DNA of 61,269 nucleotides from Acidobacteriaceae bacterium (lineage in GTDB: Bacteria; Acidobacteriota; Terriglobia; Terriglobales; Acidobacteriaceae): positions 1 through 61,269 of the forward strand of contig PMHV01000006.1 of NCBI GenBank assembly GCA_003156805.1. The letters run 5' to 3'. A program made the position numbers and the translations under genes. The notes beneath the pieces are model-generated. The model was not told where the DNA came from and did not search any database. It saw nothing but the letters and a program-made list of their open reading frames with translations. Shown here piece after piece: positions 41,477-51,007 of this stretch; position 1 is the first letter of the stretch; each line of letters starts with the position of its first letter.

Positions 41477-42745
41477 TTATTTCGAGGCCGTCTCACGCTT
41501 TGGCGCAAGGTGGAAGTCGTCGACCCAAAGCTTACCACGGATCGGACTGCCTTCCGGCAGGCGCCGAACGTGCAGCAGAAGCAGCCGGGAATCGGCGCCA
41601 GTCGTAAATTCGCCGGCGACGGACTTCCAGAAGCCGGCCTCCTTGAGTTCATCGCTGTCATACAGCACGGCCTGCGTGTAAAAGTCCTGGAGCGTGAAGT
41701 GCGGAGCTCCCGCGCCTTCCATTTCTCCAATCTTGTAAAAGGCCGAAAACTTGTACGTGGTCTCGGCTTGAACGGGAACGAATTGATAGATACCGGCATC
41801 GTTCACACCCGGCCCATCGAAAGTGATCAACAGCGAACGGTGTCCGCCGTGAAATTCACTGGGATCAAGCGTGAGGGTTACGCTCTGCTGCTTTTGATAC
41901 TGCCAATCGAAGCCGCCGTTTAGGACGTCGAGACCGAAATCGCCGTTGACGATAAGATTTCTCGAGGTTGGCACGTAAGACGACAAGCCAAACCGGTCGG
42001 CCGCCTCGCGCCACATCAGCAGCGCCTCATCTACGTCCTTATGAAGAATCAGGTAGCGGAAATACTCGAAGACGGTGCGCATTTCAAAGGGCTGATGGGT
42101 CGCGATCAGAGCGTCCCAGACGCTAGCCGTTGCCGCCGTTTCCTGCTTACTCATCAGCAAGTTGAGGAACGCTATGTCTGCCTCCGCGCGGGCGGGGACT
42201 ACGTCGCGCAAAAGCGCATCTACGTCCGGACGGACGCGCCAGCAGAGCTGCATGGCGGGATCCGCCAGCGTGGGTTCATTGTCCAGGACCACGCGGAATT
42301 CGCGCAGGGCTTTTTCTTCCTGACCCTGAACCAGATAAAGGTTGGCTGCTTCCCAAGCCACATAGGGAGTGGTGGGATCGGCCTGGATTGCGTGCTCCAG
42401 GGCGGAAGTCTGGTCCTTGACGTTGCCCAGTACCTGGTAGGCTGACGCTAAATCGAACCAATAGCGCGCGGAATGAGGATTGAGGTGCACGGCAGCTCGA
42501 TAGGGCCCAATGGCCGTAGCTGGGTCGCGGGCGACCAGCGCATAATAGCGTCCGAGGTAGTCGCGGTATTCCGCATTGCCGGGATCGAGACTGGAGGCGC
42601 GCTGCAAGCTGGCCAGTTCCACTCGTTCGCCGAAGCATGAGGCAAGAAGCGAACGACCCGCCAAAGTCATGTAGGCCAAACTCAGCGCAACTGCGGCGCC
42701 CAAGGCAACTCTTTTCCGGGTTGCGGAATGAAGAGCAATTTGCAT
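41477..42745 (-). CDS. TPR protein with C-terminal carbohydrate-binding-like domain
   Basis: 422 residues from ATG at 42745 (MQIALHSATRKRVALGAAV), chosen because a membrane helix (VALGAAVALSLAYMTLAG) begins there; the frame is open upstream into the wzc gene. Residues ~40-150 hold TPR repeats (ASSLDPGNAEYRDYLGRYYA, AVHLNPHSARYWFDLASAYQ, AIQADPTTPYVAWEAANLYL). Residues ~260-415 form a beta-sandwich (NLIVNGDFGLDVLNGGFDWQ ... VWVDDFHLAP-like end), resembling carbohydrate-binding modules. It could scaffold EPS export while contacting glycan. It lies between wzc and wzy genes. Confidence 0.75.
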   Translation of the reverse strand: MQIALHSATRKRVALGAAVALSLAYMTLAGRSLLASCFGERVELASLQRASSLDPGNAEYRDYLGRYYALVARDPATAIGPYRAAVHLNPHSARYWFDLASAYQVLGNVKDQTSALEHAIQADPTTPYVAWEAANLYLVQGQEEKALREFRVVLDNEPTLADPAMQLCWRVRPDVDALLRDVVPARAEADIAFLNLLMSKQETAATASVWDALIATHQPFEMRTVFEYFRYLILHKDVDEALLMWREAADRFGLSSYVPTSRNLIVNGDFGLDVLNGGFDWQYQKQQSVTLTLDPSEFHGGHRSLLITFDGPGVNDAGIYQFVPVQAETTYKFSAFYKIGEMEGAGAPHFTLQDFYTQAVLYDSDELKEAGFWKSVAGEFTTGADSRLLLLHVRRLPEGSPIRGKLWVDDFHLAPKRETASK

Positions 42746-42782
42746 AGCGTTGACTGGAAATACGGTGAATCGTCTTGCCAAT

Positions 42783-45152
42783 TTACGCGCTATTGGGGGA
42801 TGCCTCGCTGGTGTTTTCCGCGTCCCCGTCCTCGTCCTCGTCATTCTGGGACTCGTCATTGCGGTAGTACCGGGCATACTTGCCCTGGTATTCGTAGTAG
42901 TAGTAATAGTCGGGCGAACTGAGGTCGACAGCGTTCAGCAAGACGCCGGAGACCTTAGCGTTGACTTGCATGAGAATGTCGCGCGAACGGCGCAGGGCCT
43001 GTTTGGTGGTCTGGCCCGACCGTATGACCAGGACGATGGCGTCGGCCCGCGGAGAGAGCACGACTGCATCCGTGACCGACAGGGTGGGGGGCGTATCCAC
43101 CACGATGTGATCGTATTGCTCACGCAGTTCCGCCAAGACATCTCGCATGTTGCTTGACGCCAGCAGTTCAGCCGGATTCGGCGGCGGCGTTCCTGCCGGT
43201 AGTACAGACAGGTTGGGCAGGATGGCCGATCGTGTGATGGCCTGCTGCAAGCTGGCACTTCCAGTCAGGACGTTGCTCAGTCCGCTGCGCGGTCCCATCC
43301 CCAGTGTCTTGTGAATGCTAGGCCGTCGGAGGTCGGCGTCTATGAGGAGGACGCGAACATCCTTCTGCGCCAGAACCACCGCACAGTTGATGCTGGTCGT
43401 GGTTTTTCCTTCTTGCGGGAGCGCGCTGGTGATCATGATGACCTTAGGCGGCGCTCCCAGGTTCGAGAGCAGCAATGAGGTTCGCAGGGCGCGGTAGGAC
43501 TCCGCCATCTGCGATTGCGGCCTCACCTGGGTGATCAATTCCACTGCCTCTTTGGAGGAAGCAATCACCAGGCGTTTCGAAGTTGCGCCCTCACGCGCGG
43601 CTCGAGACCCCAGCGGAATCATGCCCAGCGGAGGCAAGCCCGAAATCATCTGCGCCTGTTCGGTCGTGCGCACCGTGTTGTCGAGCCCTTCCAATAGAAA
43701 GGCGAGGCCCACGCCCGAAGTCAGGCCGAGCACAAAGGCAAAGCTGAGGTTGCGGGGAATGTTGGGCTCAATGGGCGAAGTCGGCACACGAGCAACATCC
43801 ACAATACGAAAATTGTTGGAGCGGAGCCCGGCGGAAACGCCGGCTTCTTTTAGTTTCTCCAGCAGCCCTTCGTAGAGTTGGCGATTGGTGTCGAGATCGC
43901 GCTTCAGCAGGCTGTAGTCGATCGCGCTCTCATTCAGCTTGTTCGCCTCCTGCTTCTGCTTTTCAAGAGCGTCGTGCAGCATGCTTTCCCGTTGCAGGGC
44001 GGCCAAGTACTGCCCGTGGATCTTGCCGACGATTTTTTTCGCTTCTGCCTGGATCTGAACATCAACTTCCTTGAGCTGGCTGTTTAGCTGTGCCAGCTTG
44101 GGATAGGACGGGCCAAACTGCGTATTCAACTCCGCAGCCTGAATCTTCAGGTCCGCCTCCCTGGTCCGCAGGCCCTCCATCAGTCCGGAAGCCGATTGTG
44201 AGCCAGATCCGGCGCTGTCCATGCCGCTGGCGGCAGAAGCAACCGCGTCGGCGTCGCCGCTTTGAATCAAGCGGTACACGGCTTCCTTGTCCATGCGCTC
44301 GGATTCCGCGGAAGTTAGCTCTTTGTTGAGTTCGTCGAGCTTCGCGGTGATGATGTTTTGCTTTTCGTCGATCCCGAGAATTTCGTGCTCTTTCTGGTAT
44401 CGGACCAGCTTCTCCTGGGACGTTTCCACCTTCATCTGCAGGTCAACGAGCTGCTTGGAGAGCCAATCCGAAGCCTGCATCGTGGATTCGAAGCGGGCCT
44501 TGAAGTTGTTCTCGGTGTAGGTATTCATCAGGGTATTGACGACGTTAGCGGCGAGATCCCGGTCGGGGCTGCGATAGTAGACCTTGATGATGTGAGTGTT
44601 GGGGGTGAGCGTAACCCTTAGATTGCCTCGAAGACTGCCCAGCAGGGCCGACGTCCGGCCGGAATCCGCTTGCAATGGGTCGGGTGCAAGATCGAGAGAA
44701 GAGGGAAGGGGAGCCTGCTTGCCGCCAAACTCCGGCCGCCGGTCGAGACCTAGTTCCTTCACTACCTGCAGGGCCAAAAGATCACTCTGCAGAATCGCCA
44801 CTTCAGTCTCCAGTTCGGTCGGGTCGTAATAGTCGAGGTTGAAGGTAGGAGAATTATTGAAGTTCACCAACCCAGAATCGGGCTTGTTAATTTCAATGCT
44901 GCCGCTGGCTTCGTACACCGGAGTCATCTTGAGGCTGGCAATCGCGACCACTGAGAAGATAGCCACCAGGCAGGCCAAAACCGTCCATTTACGCTTCACC
45001 AGAACACGGACATACTCGCCAAGTGCCGATTCCTGGTTGGGCAGTTCGGGGTAGATCCGCGCGCCGACCGACCGTCCCAATTCCCCATTCGCTGCCGGCT
45101 GGAGTTCGCGAAAGGGTGGGATATTGGCCTGCACCAGGGGTCCGGAATTCAT
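42783..45152 (-). CDS. Wzc-type polysaccharide co-polymerase/tyrosine autokinase
   Basis: 789 residues from ATG at 45152, with GAGGAG 5 bases upstream. A Wzz domain has two membrane helices (about 50-70 and 455-475) flanking a long periplasmic coiled coil. The cytoplasmic BY-kinase has Walker A SALPQEGKTTTSINC (about 575-590), Walker A' VLLIDADLRRP (about 605) and Walker B HIVVDTPPT, and ends with a tyrosine cluster DYYYYYEYQGKYARYYRN followed by an Asp/Glu-rich tail. Autophosphorylation of the cluster controls polymer length and export. All pieces are in one polypeptide, as in proteobacterial Wzc. It is the first gene of the minus-strand EPS operon. Confidence 0.95.
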   Translation of the reverse strand: MNSGPLVQANIPPFRELQPAANGELGRSVGARIYPELPNQESALGEYVRVLVKRKWTVLACLVAIFSVVAIASLKMTPVYEASGSIEINKPDSGLVNFNNSPTFNLDYYDPTELETEVAILQSDLLALQVVKELGLDRRPEFGGKQAPLPSSLDLAPDPLQADSGRTSALLGSLRGNLRVTLTPNTHIIKVYYRSPDRDLAANVVNTLMNTYTENNFKARFESTMQASDWLSKQLVDLQMKVETSQEKLVRYQKEHEILGIDEKQNIITAKLDELNKELTSAESERMDKEAVYRLIQSGDADAVASAASGMDSAGSGSQSASGLMEGLRTREADLKIQAAELNTQFGPSYPKLAQLNSQLKEVDVQIQAEAKKIVGKIHGQYLAALQRESMLHDALEKQKQEANKLNESAIDYSLLKRDLDTNRQLYEGLLEKLKEAGVSAGLRSNNFRIVDVARVPTSPIEPNIPRNLSFAFVLGLTSGVGLAFLLEGLDNTVRTTEQAQMISGLPPLGMIPLGSRAAREGATSKRLVIASSKEAVELITQVRPQSQMAESYRALRTSLLLSNLGAPPKVIMITSALPQEGKTTTSINCAVVLAQKDVRVLLIDADLRRPSIHKTLGMGPRSGLSNVLTGSASLQQAITRSAILPNLSVLPAGTPPPNPAELLASSNMRDVLAELREQYDHIVVDTPPTLSVTDAVVLSPRADAIVLVIRSGQTTKQALRRSRDILMQVNAKVSGVLLNAVDLSSPDYYYYYEYQGKYARYYRNDESQNDEDEDGDAENTSEASPNSA

Positions 45153-45425
45153 GTATTCTCCTCGATTATCTAACGGCCCTCGTGAAGCTGGACAGGCCAA
45201 TCCAATACCCACAGCGCGACGCGAGGCTGGGTCGCCGCACAGGCATCCTTGCACGTTCGTTGTTTGCTGTTTCGCCGATATTCTAGCATTGCTGGCCACC
45301 AAACAATTTCGCTTTCTTCGAATGCGACACTTTTCGTGCAATCCCCCTAAGCACAGCGCAGTTCAGGCAAAACTCCGCTATACTACTTCGCAACCAGCAG
45401 TTCCAGCCGGAAAGCGAGCCGCGAT

Positions 45426-46865
45426 TTGTTTTTTCGTTCTTTACCCAAGCGAAAAGTCATGGTGATCGGCCTGGATTGCGCTGATCCCGAACTCGTTTTC
45501 GGGCGCTGGCTGTCGGATCTGCCGAATATTAAACGCGTGCTCGAGGCAGGCGTGCACGGCAAACTGCGCAGTATCACTCCGCCCATCACCGTCCCCGCCT
45601 GGATGTGCATGATGACCAGCCGCGATCCCGGAGAACTGGGCATCTACGGCTTCCGCAACCGCAGCCAGTACGGCTATGACGATCTCTCCGTGGCGAACTC
45701 GGCCAGCGTCCAAGAGCCCACGGTCTGGGACATTCTGAGCCGGGAAGGAAAAGATTCCATCATTATCGGAGTGCCGCCGACGTATCCCGTGAAGCCTTTG
45801 CGGGGCAGTCTTGTGAGCTGCTTTCTGACGCCGGGATCGCAAAGCCAATTTACGTATCCTCACGATCTGCGCCCGGAAGTACAGCGGCTGGTCGGGGACT
45901 ACATGATGGACGTGAAGGGTTTTCGCACGGAAAAGAAGCAATGGCTGCTCAGCCAGATTTATGAAATGACGACAAAGCGCTTTAGCGTGGCCAAGCACCT
46001 GTTGAAGACCCGGCCCTGGGATTTCTTCATGATGGTCGAGATGGGGACCGACCGCATCCATCATGGCTTCTGGCAGTTCATGGACGCGCAACACGTCCTT
46101 TACGCGGGCGACAACAATCCTTTTCGCAACGCCATCCATGAATACTATAAGTATGTGGATTGTCTGCTGGGCGAACTGTTGGAGTTTGCCGACGCCAATA
46201 CGCGCGTACTCATCGTCTCCGACCACGGAGCCAAGCGCATGGACGGCGCCATCGCGCTCAATGAGTGGCTAGTGCAAAAAGGGTATATGGTGCTGAAGCG
46301 TTATCCGACCGTCCCCACGCGATTCGACCAACTGGAGATTGACTGGTCGAAGACCAAAGCCTGGGGCGAAGGCGGCTACTACGGACGCATTTTCTTGAAT
46401 GTGCAGGGAAGAGAGCCGCAGGGGGTTGTAAGTTCGTCGCAGTACAACGCGCTTCGGCGCCAATTGAAAGAAGAGTTGGAGGCTCTTGGAGATGCCGATG
46501 GGCGCACTATTGGCACGCGCGTAGTTCTTTCCGAAGAGGTTTACAAACAGACGCGCAACATTGCCCCTGACTTGAGTATTTTCTTCGGCGATCTGTATTG
46601 GCGCTCCAGCGGCATGGTAGGCGAGGGTAGAATCCACAGCAAGGAAAACGATACCGGGCCGGACGGCGCCAACCACAACTGGGACGGAGTTTTTCTGATG
46701 GCAGAGGGCAAGGATCTTGCCCGTAGCGCGAGTCGCGCAGCGCCGCCGGTCGAAGGTCTGCGGCTCTACGATATTGCCCCGACCATCCTGGAAGCATTTA
46801 AGATTGCTCCACTTCCTCTGATGCAGGGCAAGTCCGTTCATTGGCCGCTAGCGCGGGCGGTTTGA
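45426..46865 (+). CDS. Alkaline-phosphatase-superfamily phosphodiesterase/nucleotide pyrophosphatase-like protein
   Basis: Up to 479 residues from TTG at 45426; an ATG at 45459 begins MVIGLDCADPELV. Family elements: VIGLDCADPE (first metal Asp), SITPPITVPAWMCMMTSRDP with the Thr nucleophile position, MVEMGTDRIHHGFWQF (Asp and His ligands), VLIVSDHGAKRMDGAIALNE (Asp-His) and DGANHNWDGVFLM (His). This is the type I phosphodiesterase branch. There is no signal peptide, so it should act in the cytoplasm. Genes of this kind occur beside surface polysaccharide loci, but the substrate is unknown. It starts the plus-strand gene series that continues into the nonulosonate cluster. Confidence 0.85.
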   Translation: MFFRSLPKRKVMVIGLDCADPELVFGRWLSDLPNIKRVLEAGVHGKLRSITPPITVPAWMCMMTSRDPGELGIYGFRNRSQYGYDDLSVANSASVQEPTVWDILSREGKDSIIIGVPPTYPVKPLRGSLVSCFLTPGSQSQFTYPHDLRPEVQRLVGDYMMDVKGFRTEKKQWLLSQIYEMTTKRFSVAKHLLKTRPWDFFMMVEMGTDRIHHGFWQFMDAQHVLYAGDNNPFRNAIHEYYKYVDCLLGELLEFADANTRVLIVSDHGAKRMDGAIALNEWLVQKGYMVLKRYPTVPTRFDQLEIDWSKTKAWGEGGYYGRIFLNVQGREPQGVVSSSQYNALRRQLKEELEALGDADGRTIGTRVVLSEEVYKQTRNIAPDLSIFFGDLYWRSSGMVGEGRIHSKENDTGPDGANHNWDGVFLMAEGKDLARSASRAAPPVEGLRLYDIAPTILEAFKIAPLPLMQGKSVHWPLARAV

Positions 46866-46924
46866 CACGCATTGGACTGAAAATGCTTATCACGGTTACG
46901 CAAAGACTCAGTGAGGCGGGCTTC

Positions 46925-47929
46925 ATGAATTGGTCGGAACAGGTTGTCCTGGTCACGGGTGGAACCGGTTCGTTCGGAAAGAAGTTCGTCGAAATCATGC
47001 TGGGTGAGTATCATCCCCGGCGGCTAGTGATCTTCAGCCGCGATGAACTCAAGCAACATGACATGCGGGTTTCGGGCTTCGATCATCCCAGCTTGCGTTA
47101 TTTTCTTGGGGACGTGCGCGACCCAGGGCGGCTGCAGCGCGCGCTGGCCGGAGTCACCGTGGTGGTGCACGCGGCCGCTTTGAAGCAGGTGACGGCTTGC
47201 GAATACAACCCGTTCGAGGCGATCCAGACCAACATCATGGGCGGGCGTAATGTGATCGATGCGGCAATTGACCAGGGCGTGAAGCGGATTCTCGCGCTTA
47301 GTACGGATAAGGCGGTGAATCCGATCAATCTGTATGGAGCCACCAAACTGTGCGCAGAGAAAATGTTTGTGCAGGCCAACGCCTACGCAGGCGCCCAGGA
47401 GACCCGTTTCAGTTGTGCCCGGTACGGCAACGTGGTCGGAAGCCGCGGCAGCGTGATTCCGGTGTTTTTGGAGCAACGCAAGCGCGGCCGAATCACGATT
47501 ACCGATCCGCGCATGACCCGCTTCTGGCTCACCCTGGAGCACGGCGTGCGTTTTGTGGTGAGCTGCATCGAGCAAATGCACGGAGGCGAAATCTTCGTGC
47601 CCAAAATTCCCAGCATGCGGCTGCTGGATTTGGCTGAAGCCATCGCTCCGGGATGCGCGGTTGAGTATGTCGGCATTCGCCCCGGCGAGAAAGTCCATGA
47701 GGTGCTGTTATCAGAAGACGAGGCCCGCACTGCCGTGGAATTGGATGAGATGTACATTATCCAGCCCTCGCATCCTTGGTGGAAGAAGGGAAACTGGGTT
47801 CACGGCCGTGAGCTGCCACAGGGCTTCCGTTACACCAGCGACAGCAATGAAGAGTGGCTAACGCAGGAGCAACTTCAGGAACTGGTCGAGCCGGCGTCAA
47901 CCGTGGCGAAGTCTCGGATACCCGCATAA
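46925..47929 (+). CDS. pseB: UDP-GlcNAc 4,6-dehydratase (inverting), PseB
   Basis: 334 residues from ATG at 46925, matching the short soluble PseB length (not the long membrane-anchored retaining dehydratases). VLVTGGTGSFGKKFVEIML binds NADP; IFSRDELKQHDM is a PseB signature; catalytic residues are in LSTDKAVNPINLYGATKLCA (Asp, Lys, Tyr). It converts UDP-GlcNAc to UDP-2-acetamido-2,6-dideoxy-beta-L-arabino-4-hexulose, step 1 of pseudaminic acid synthesis. The aminotransferase follows at once with no gap. Confidence 0.95.
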   Translation: MNWSEQVVLVTGGTGSFGKKFVEIMLGEYHPRRLVIFSRDELKQHDMRVSGFDHPSLRYFLGDVRDPGRLQRALAGVTVVVHAAALKQVTACEYNPFEAIQTNIMGGRNVIDAAIDQGVKRILALSTDKAVNPINLYGATKLCAEKMFVQANAYAGAQETRFSCARYGNVVGSRGSVIPVFLEQRKRGRITITDPRMTRFWLTLEHGVRFVVSCIEQMHGGEIFVPKIPSMRLLDLAEAIAPGCAVEYVGIRPGEKVHEVLLSEDEARTAVELDEMYIIQPSHPWWKKGNWVHGRELPQGFRYTSDSNEEWLTQEQLQELVEPASTVAKSRIPA

Positions 47930-49231
47930 ATGGCGATTAGCAACATGAGCGCCCGAAGCATCGTTCCTGGAACAGCTTCCGGGGAGCGATTGCCCCCAGA
48001 GTGCAGTGACAGGACTGGCGCAATGCGCGTGATGCCCACTGGCCAGGAACTCGCCATCGATGGCGGAACTCCCACGCGGGAGAGCCTGCTTCCGTACGGC
48101 CATCAGTCTGTTGGGGAAGATGACATCCAGGCGGTAGTAGACGTGTTGCGCTCAGATTGGCTCACCACCGGCCCGAAAGTAACAGAGTTCGAGGAAGCCT
48201 TCGCGGCCTGGGTGGGGGCGAAGTACGCAGTGAGCTTCAGTTCCGGCACGGCAGCACTGCATGGGGCCGCGTTTGCCGCTGGACTGCAGCCGGGCGACGA
48301 AGCAATCGCTTCCCCAATGACTTTTGCAGCGACGGCGAACTGCGTGATCTACCAGGGCGCTACCCCGGTTTTTGCGGACGTCAGCGCCGATACGCTGAAC
48401 CTTGATCCCGATAACCTTGCCAAGCGGATCACGCCTCGCACGCGAGCTGTGCTTCCCGTGGATTACGCTGGGCATCCCGCGGACTTGGATGCGATCCTGG
48501 AACTCGCTTCACGTCACGGGCTGATCGTAATCGAGGACGCTTGTCACGCGCTGGGCGCCGAGTATCGGCAGCGTCGCACCGGCAGCATCGCCGACATGAC
48601 CGTCTTCAGTTTTCATCCGGTGAAACACTTGACCACGGGCGAAGGCGGCGTGGTGACAACCAGCCGCGGCGATCTGGCCAAGACGCTGCGCCAGTTTCGC
48701 AATCACGGCATTTCCAGCGATGTGCGCCAACGCCAGAGCGCCGGGCAATGGCATTACGAAATGGTCTTGCTCGGCTTCAACTACCGCCTCACTGACATCG
48801 CCAGCGCCCTGGGACTGTCGCAACTGAAAAAGCTGGAGGCCAACCTGGCGCGTAGGCGCCAGATCGCTGCACGGTATACGGCAGCGTTCACCGATCTTCC
48901 GGGCTTGACCCCGCTTGCGGTGCGAGCCGACGTTAATCCGGCATGGCACCTCTATCCGGTTCTCTGCAATCTGCAAAGACTCAGCGCGAACCGCGGCCAG
49001 ATCTTCGGCGCGTTGCGGGCGGAAAACATCGGGGTTAACGTTCACTACATTCCCGTGCATCGCCATCCATATTATCGCGACCGGTTTGGGTATAAGGCAG
49101 GCGATTATCCAGTGGCGGAGGATGCCTACGAGCGGCTTATAAGTCTCCCGATGTTTCACGGGATGACCGATCAGGATGTGGAAGATGTCATCTGCGCCGT
49201 GCAGAAAGTGATCTGTCACTTCGCTAAATAG
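47930..49231 (+). CDS. pseC: UDP-4-keto-sugar aminotransferase, PseC
   Basis: 433 residues from ATG at 47930 directly after the pseB stop; internal ATGs at 48024 and 48033 are also plausible because the DegT-family core begins near LAIDGGTPTRESLLPYGHQS. The DegT/DnrJ/EryC1 core has SSGTAALHGAAFAAGLQPGD, VIEDACHALGAEY and the PLP lysine in FSFHPVKHLTTGEGG. It aminates the PseB product at C4 using glutamate and PLP. The N-terminal ~50 residues beyond the core are unusual and may be an over-called start. Confidence 0.93.
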   Translation: MAISNMSARSIVPGTASGERLPPECSDRTGAMRVMPTGQELAIDGGTPTRESLLPYGHQSVGEDDIQAVVDVLRSDWLTTGPKVTEFEEAFAAWVGAKYAVSFSSGTAALHGAAFAAGLQPGDEAIASPMTFAATANCVIYQGATPVFADVSADTLNLDPDNLAKRITPRTRAVLPVDYAGHPADLDAILELASRHGLIVIEDACHALGAEYRQRRTGSIADMTVFSFHPVKHLTTGEGGVVTTSRGDLAKTLRQFRNHGISSDVRQRQSAGQWHYEMVLLGFNYRLTDIASALGLSQLKKLEANLARRRQIAARYTAAFTDLPGLTPLAVRADVNPAWHLYPVLCNLQRLSANRGQIFGALRAENIGVNVHYIPVHRHPYYRDRFGYKAGDYPVAEDAYERLISLPMFHGMTDQDVEDVICAVQKVICHFAK

Positions 49232-49236
49232 TTGCT

Positions 49237-50241
49237 TTGGCCTACTCCCAGATAAAATCCGCGTTGGTTGCAGGCGCCGGCTCAATTGGCCGCCGCCACC
49301 TCTCGAACTTGAGGACGCTGGGACTGACTAGGCTGGCAGCCTGCGATCCCCATCCCGAGAGGTTGGAGTACGTTGCCTCTGAATTCCACGTGGAATGTTT
49401 CCCCACTCTCAAAGCGGGTCTGCAAAAGTTCCAGGCGGACGCAGTTCTGGTGTGCACTCCGCCGGTAGACCACGTTGCGCAGGCGATGCAGGCGCTGCGC
49501 GCGGGCGCGCATGTCTTTATCGAAAAACCTCTTTCTGATCGTCTGGAGGGAGTGGAAGAGCTGCGAGACGAAGCGGCAAAACGTGGGGCCATTGTTCAAG
49601 TGGGGTATAACCTGCGCTTTCACCCGTCGATACAGAAGTTGAAGGAGTTGGTGGATGCGGCCGCGGTGGGTAAGATCCTTTGGGCGCACGTGGAAGCCGG
49701 AAGCTATTTGCCCGACTGGCGTCCCTGGCAGGATTACCGGAAGAGCTATACCGCGCGCCGGGAACTGGGAGGTGGGATTCTGCTCGACGGGTCCCATGAG
49801 ATTGACTATGTGACCTGGTTGTTCGGAGCGCCGCAGGAAGTAGCGTGCATGGCGGGCCGAGTGAGCCAGTTGGAAGTGAACGTGGAAGACTGTGCCACGA
49901 TTCTTCTCCGCTTTCCAGACGGAACGCGCGCCGACGTGCATGTTGATTTTATTCAACGATCCTATTCGCGGTACTGTAGCCTGGTCGGACCAGAGGGCAA
50001 GTTGCAATGGGATTTGCTGAACAACTCGGTGCAAATCGTAAGGCCTGGTGCACAGGCGGAAACAACGAAGTTCAAGGTGCAAATAAATGACGCGTATGTG
50101 GCGGAGCTCGCCCACTTCCTGGAATGCGTGCGGACAGGTGCGCGTCCCAGGTTCACGCTGGAGGACGCGATTCTGACTCTCCGCGTTACTCTTGCAGCCC
50201 GGGCCTCCGCCGAGGAAAGAAAGTGGGTGTTACTTGCATAG
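49237..50241 (+). CDS. Gfo/Idh/MocA-family sugar oxidoreductase
   Basis: 334 residues from TTG at 49237 (5 bases after pseC). The Rossmann domain is SALVAGAGSIGRRHLSNLRT; the EKP motif appears as VFIEKPLSD (catalytic Lys); the C-terminal alpha/beta domain has GGGILLDGSHEIDYVTWLFG with the expected His/Asp of sugar dehydrogenases. It binds NAD(P) and oxidises or reduces a sugar or nucleotide sugar. Known Pse pathways do not need such an enzyme, so it may create a modified or alternative nonulosonate. Its stop overlaps the next start. Confidence 0.92.
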   Translation: MAYSQIKSALVAGAGSIGRRHLSNLRTLGLTRLAACDPHPERLEYVASEFHVECFPTLKAGLQKFQADAVLVCTPPVDHVAQAMQALRAGAHVFIEKPLSDRLEGVEELRDEAAKRGAIVQVGYNLRFHPSIQKLKELVDAAAVGKILWAHVEAGSYLPDWRPWQDYRKSYTARRELGGGILLDGSHEIDYVTWLFGAPQEVACMAGRVSQLEVNVEDCATILLRFPDGTRADVHVDFIQRSYSRYCSLVGPEGKLQWDLLNNSVQIVRPGAQAETTKFKVQINDAYVAELAHFLECVRTGARPRFTLEDAILTLRVTLAARASAEERKWVLLA

Positions 50242-51007
50242 CACTGGCAAGCCAGTGGCCATTATCCCCGCTCGCGGAGGTTCAAAACGCCTGCCCGGGA
50301 AAAATCTCCGATCATTTTTCGGTCATCCCATGATGGCCTACGGAGTCTCCGCAGCCTTGAATAGCGGGTTGTTTGAGAAGGTGATTGTCTCGTCCGATGA
50401 TCTGGAAATTGGTCGTGTTGCCGACTGGTATGGCGCCGAATTCATTGAGCGCCCGGCGGAATTGGCGACCGATACCGCAAAATCCATCGACTCCGTTACG
50501 CACGTGTTGCGAACGTTGGGCGATCGCGGTATTCGCCCTCACTCGCTGTGCCAAGTCTTCCCTAACTGTCCTCTGGTGACAAGCGCCGACATTGTTGATC
50601 ACGGGAGATTGTTTCGCGAAGAGAAACGCTCATTCCAGATTTCGGTTGTGACCTACCGGTGCGTCTATCCCGAATGGGCGATGGTGGCCGACGCGGAAGG
50701 CCGTGGACAGTGGGCCTTCAAAGAGTTCCTGGGACGGAGCCAGGATTGCGCGCGCACTTTTTGTCCTACCGGGGCGGTGTGGTGGGCTCGTTGCGCCGAT
50801 CTGCTTGCGCAGAGCACGTTTTACGGATCGCCGTTTCATATAGCGGAGATGGATGCGAACCGGGGCGTTGACATCGATGATGAGGAAGATTTGCGCTTGT
50901 CTGAGTTGTTGGTTCTAGGATTTAAGGCGCGCGAGGGACGCTCGCCGCTTGAGACGCCTGCGAAGGAAAGTTACTTTACCCGAGGACAGTCTTGCTCGGA
51001 AAAATGA
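50234..51007 (+). CDS. pseF: CMP-nonulosonate cytidylyltransferase, PseF-like
   Basis: About 257 residues from TTG at 50234 (overlapping the oxidoreductase stop); a GTG at 50257 is also possible. PVAIIPARGGSKRLPGKNLR is the CTP-binding loop of acylneuraminate cytidylyltransferases. VIVSSDDLEIGRVADWYGAE and the later SQDCARTFCPTGAVWWAR and FYGSPFHIAEMDANRGVDID are more PseF-like than NeuA-like. It would activate the free nonulosonic acid with CTP to CMP-Pse, the last cytoplasmic step. The next gene, with an ATGA overlap, encodes a second enzyme of the same superfamily. Confidence 0.88.
   Translation: MHSTGKPVAIIPARGGSKRLPGKNLRSFFGHPMMAYGVSAALNSGLFEKVIVSSDDLEIGRVADWYGAEFIERPAELATDTAKSIDSVTHVLRTLGDRGIRPHSLCQVFPNCPLVTSADIVDHGRLFREEKRSFQISVVTYRCVYPEWAMVADAEGRGQWAFKEFLGRSQDCARTFCPTGAVWWARCADLLAQSTFYGSPFHIAEMDANRGVDIDDEEDLRLSELLVLGFKAREGRSPLETPAKESYFTRGQSCSEK

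Noticed and set aside
45379-45384. TATACT as promoter of the phosphatase-fold gene
   Set aside because: No acceptable -35 box at 16-18 bases upstream.
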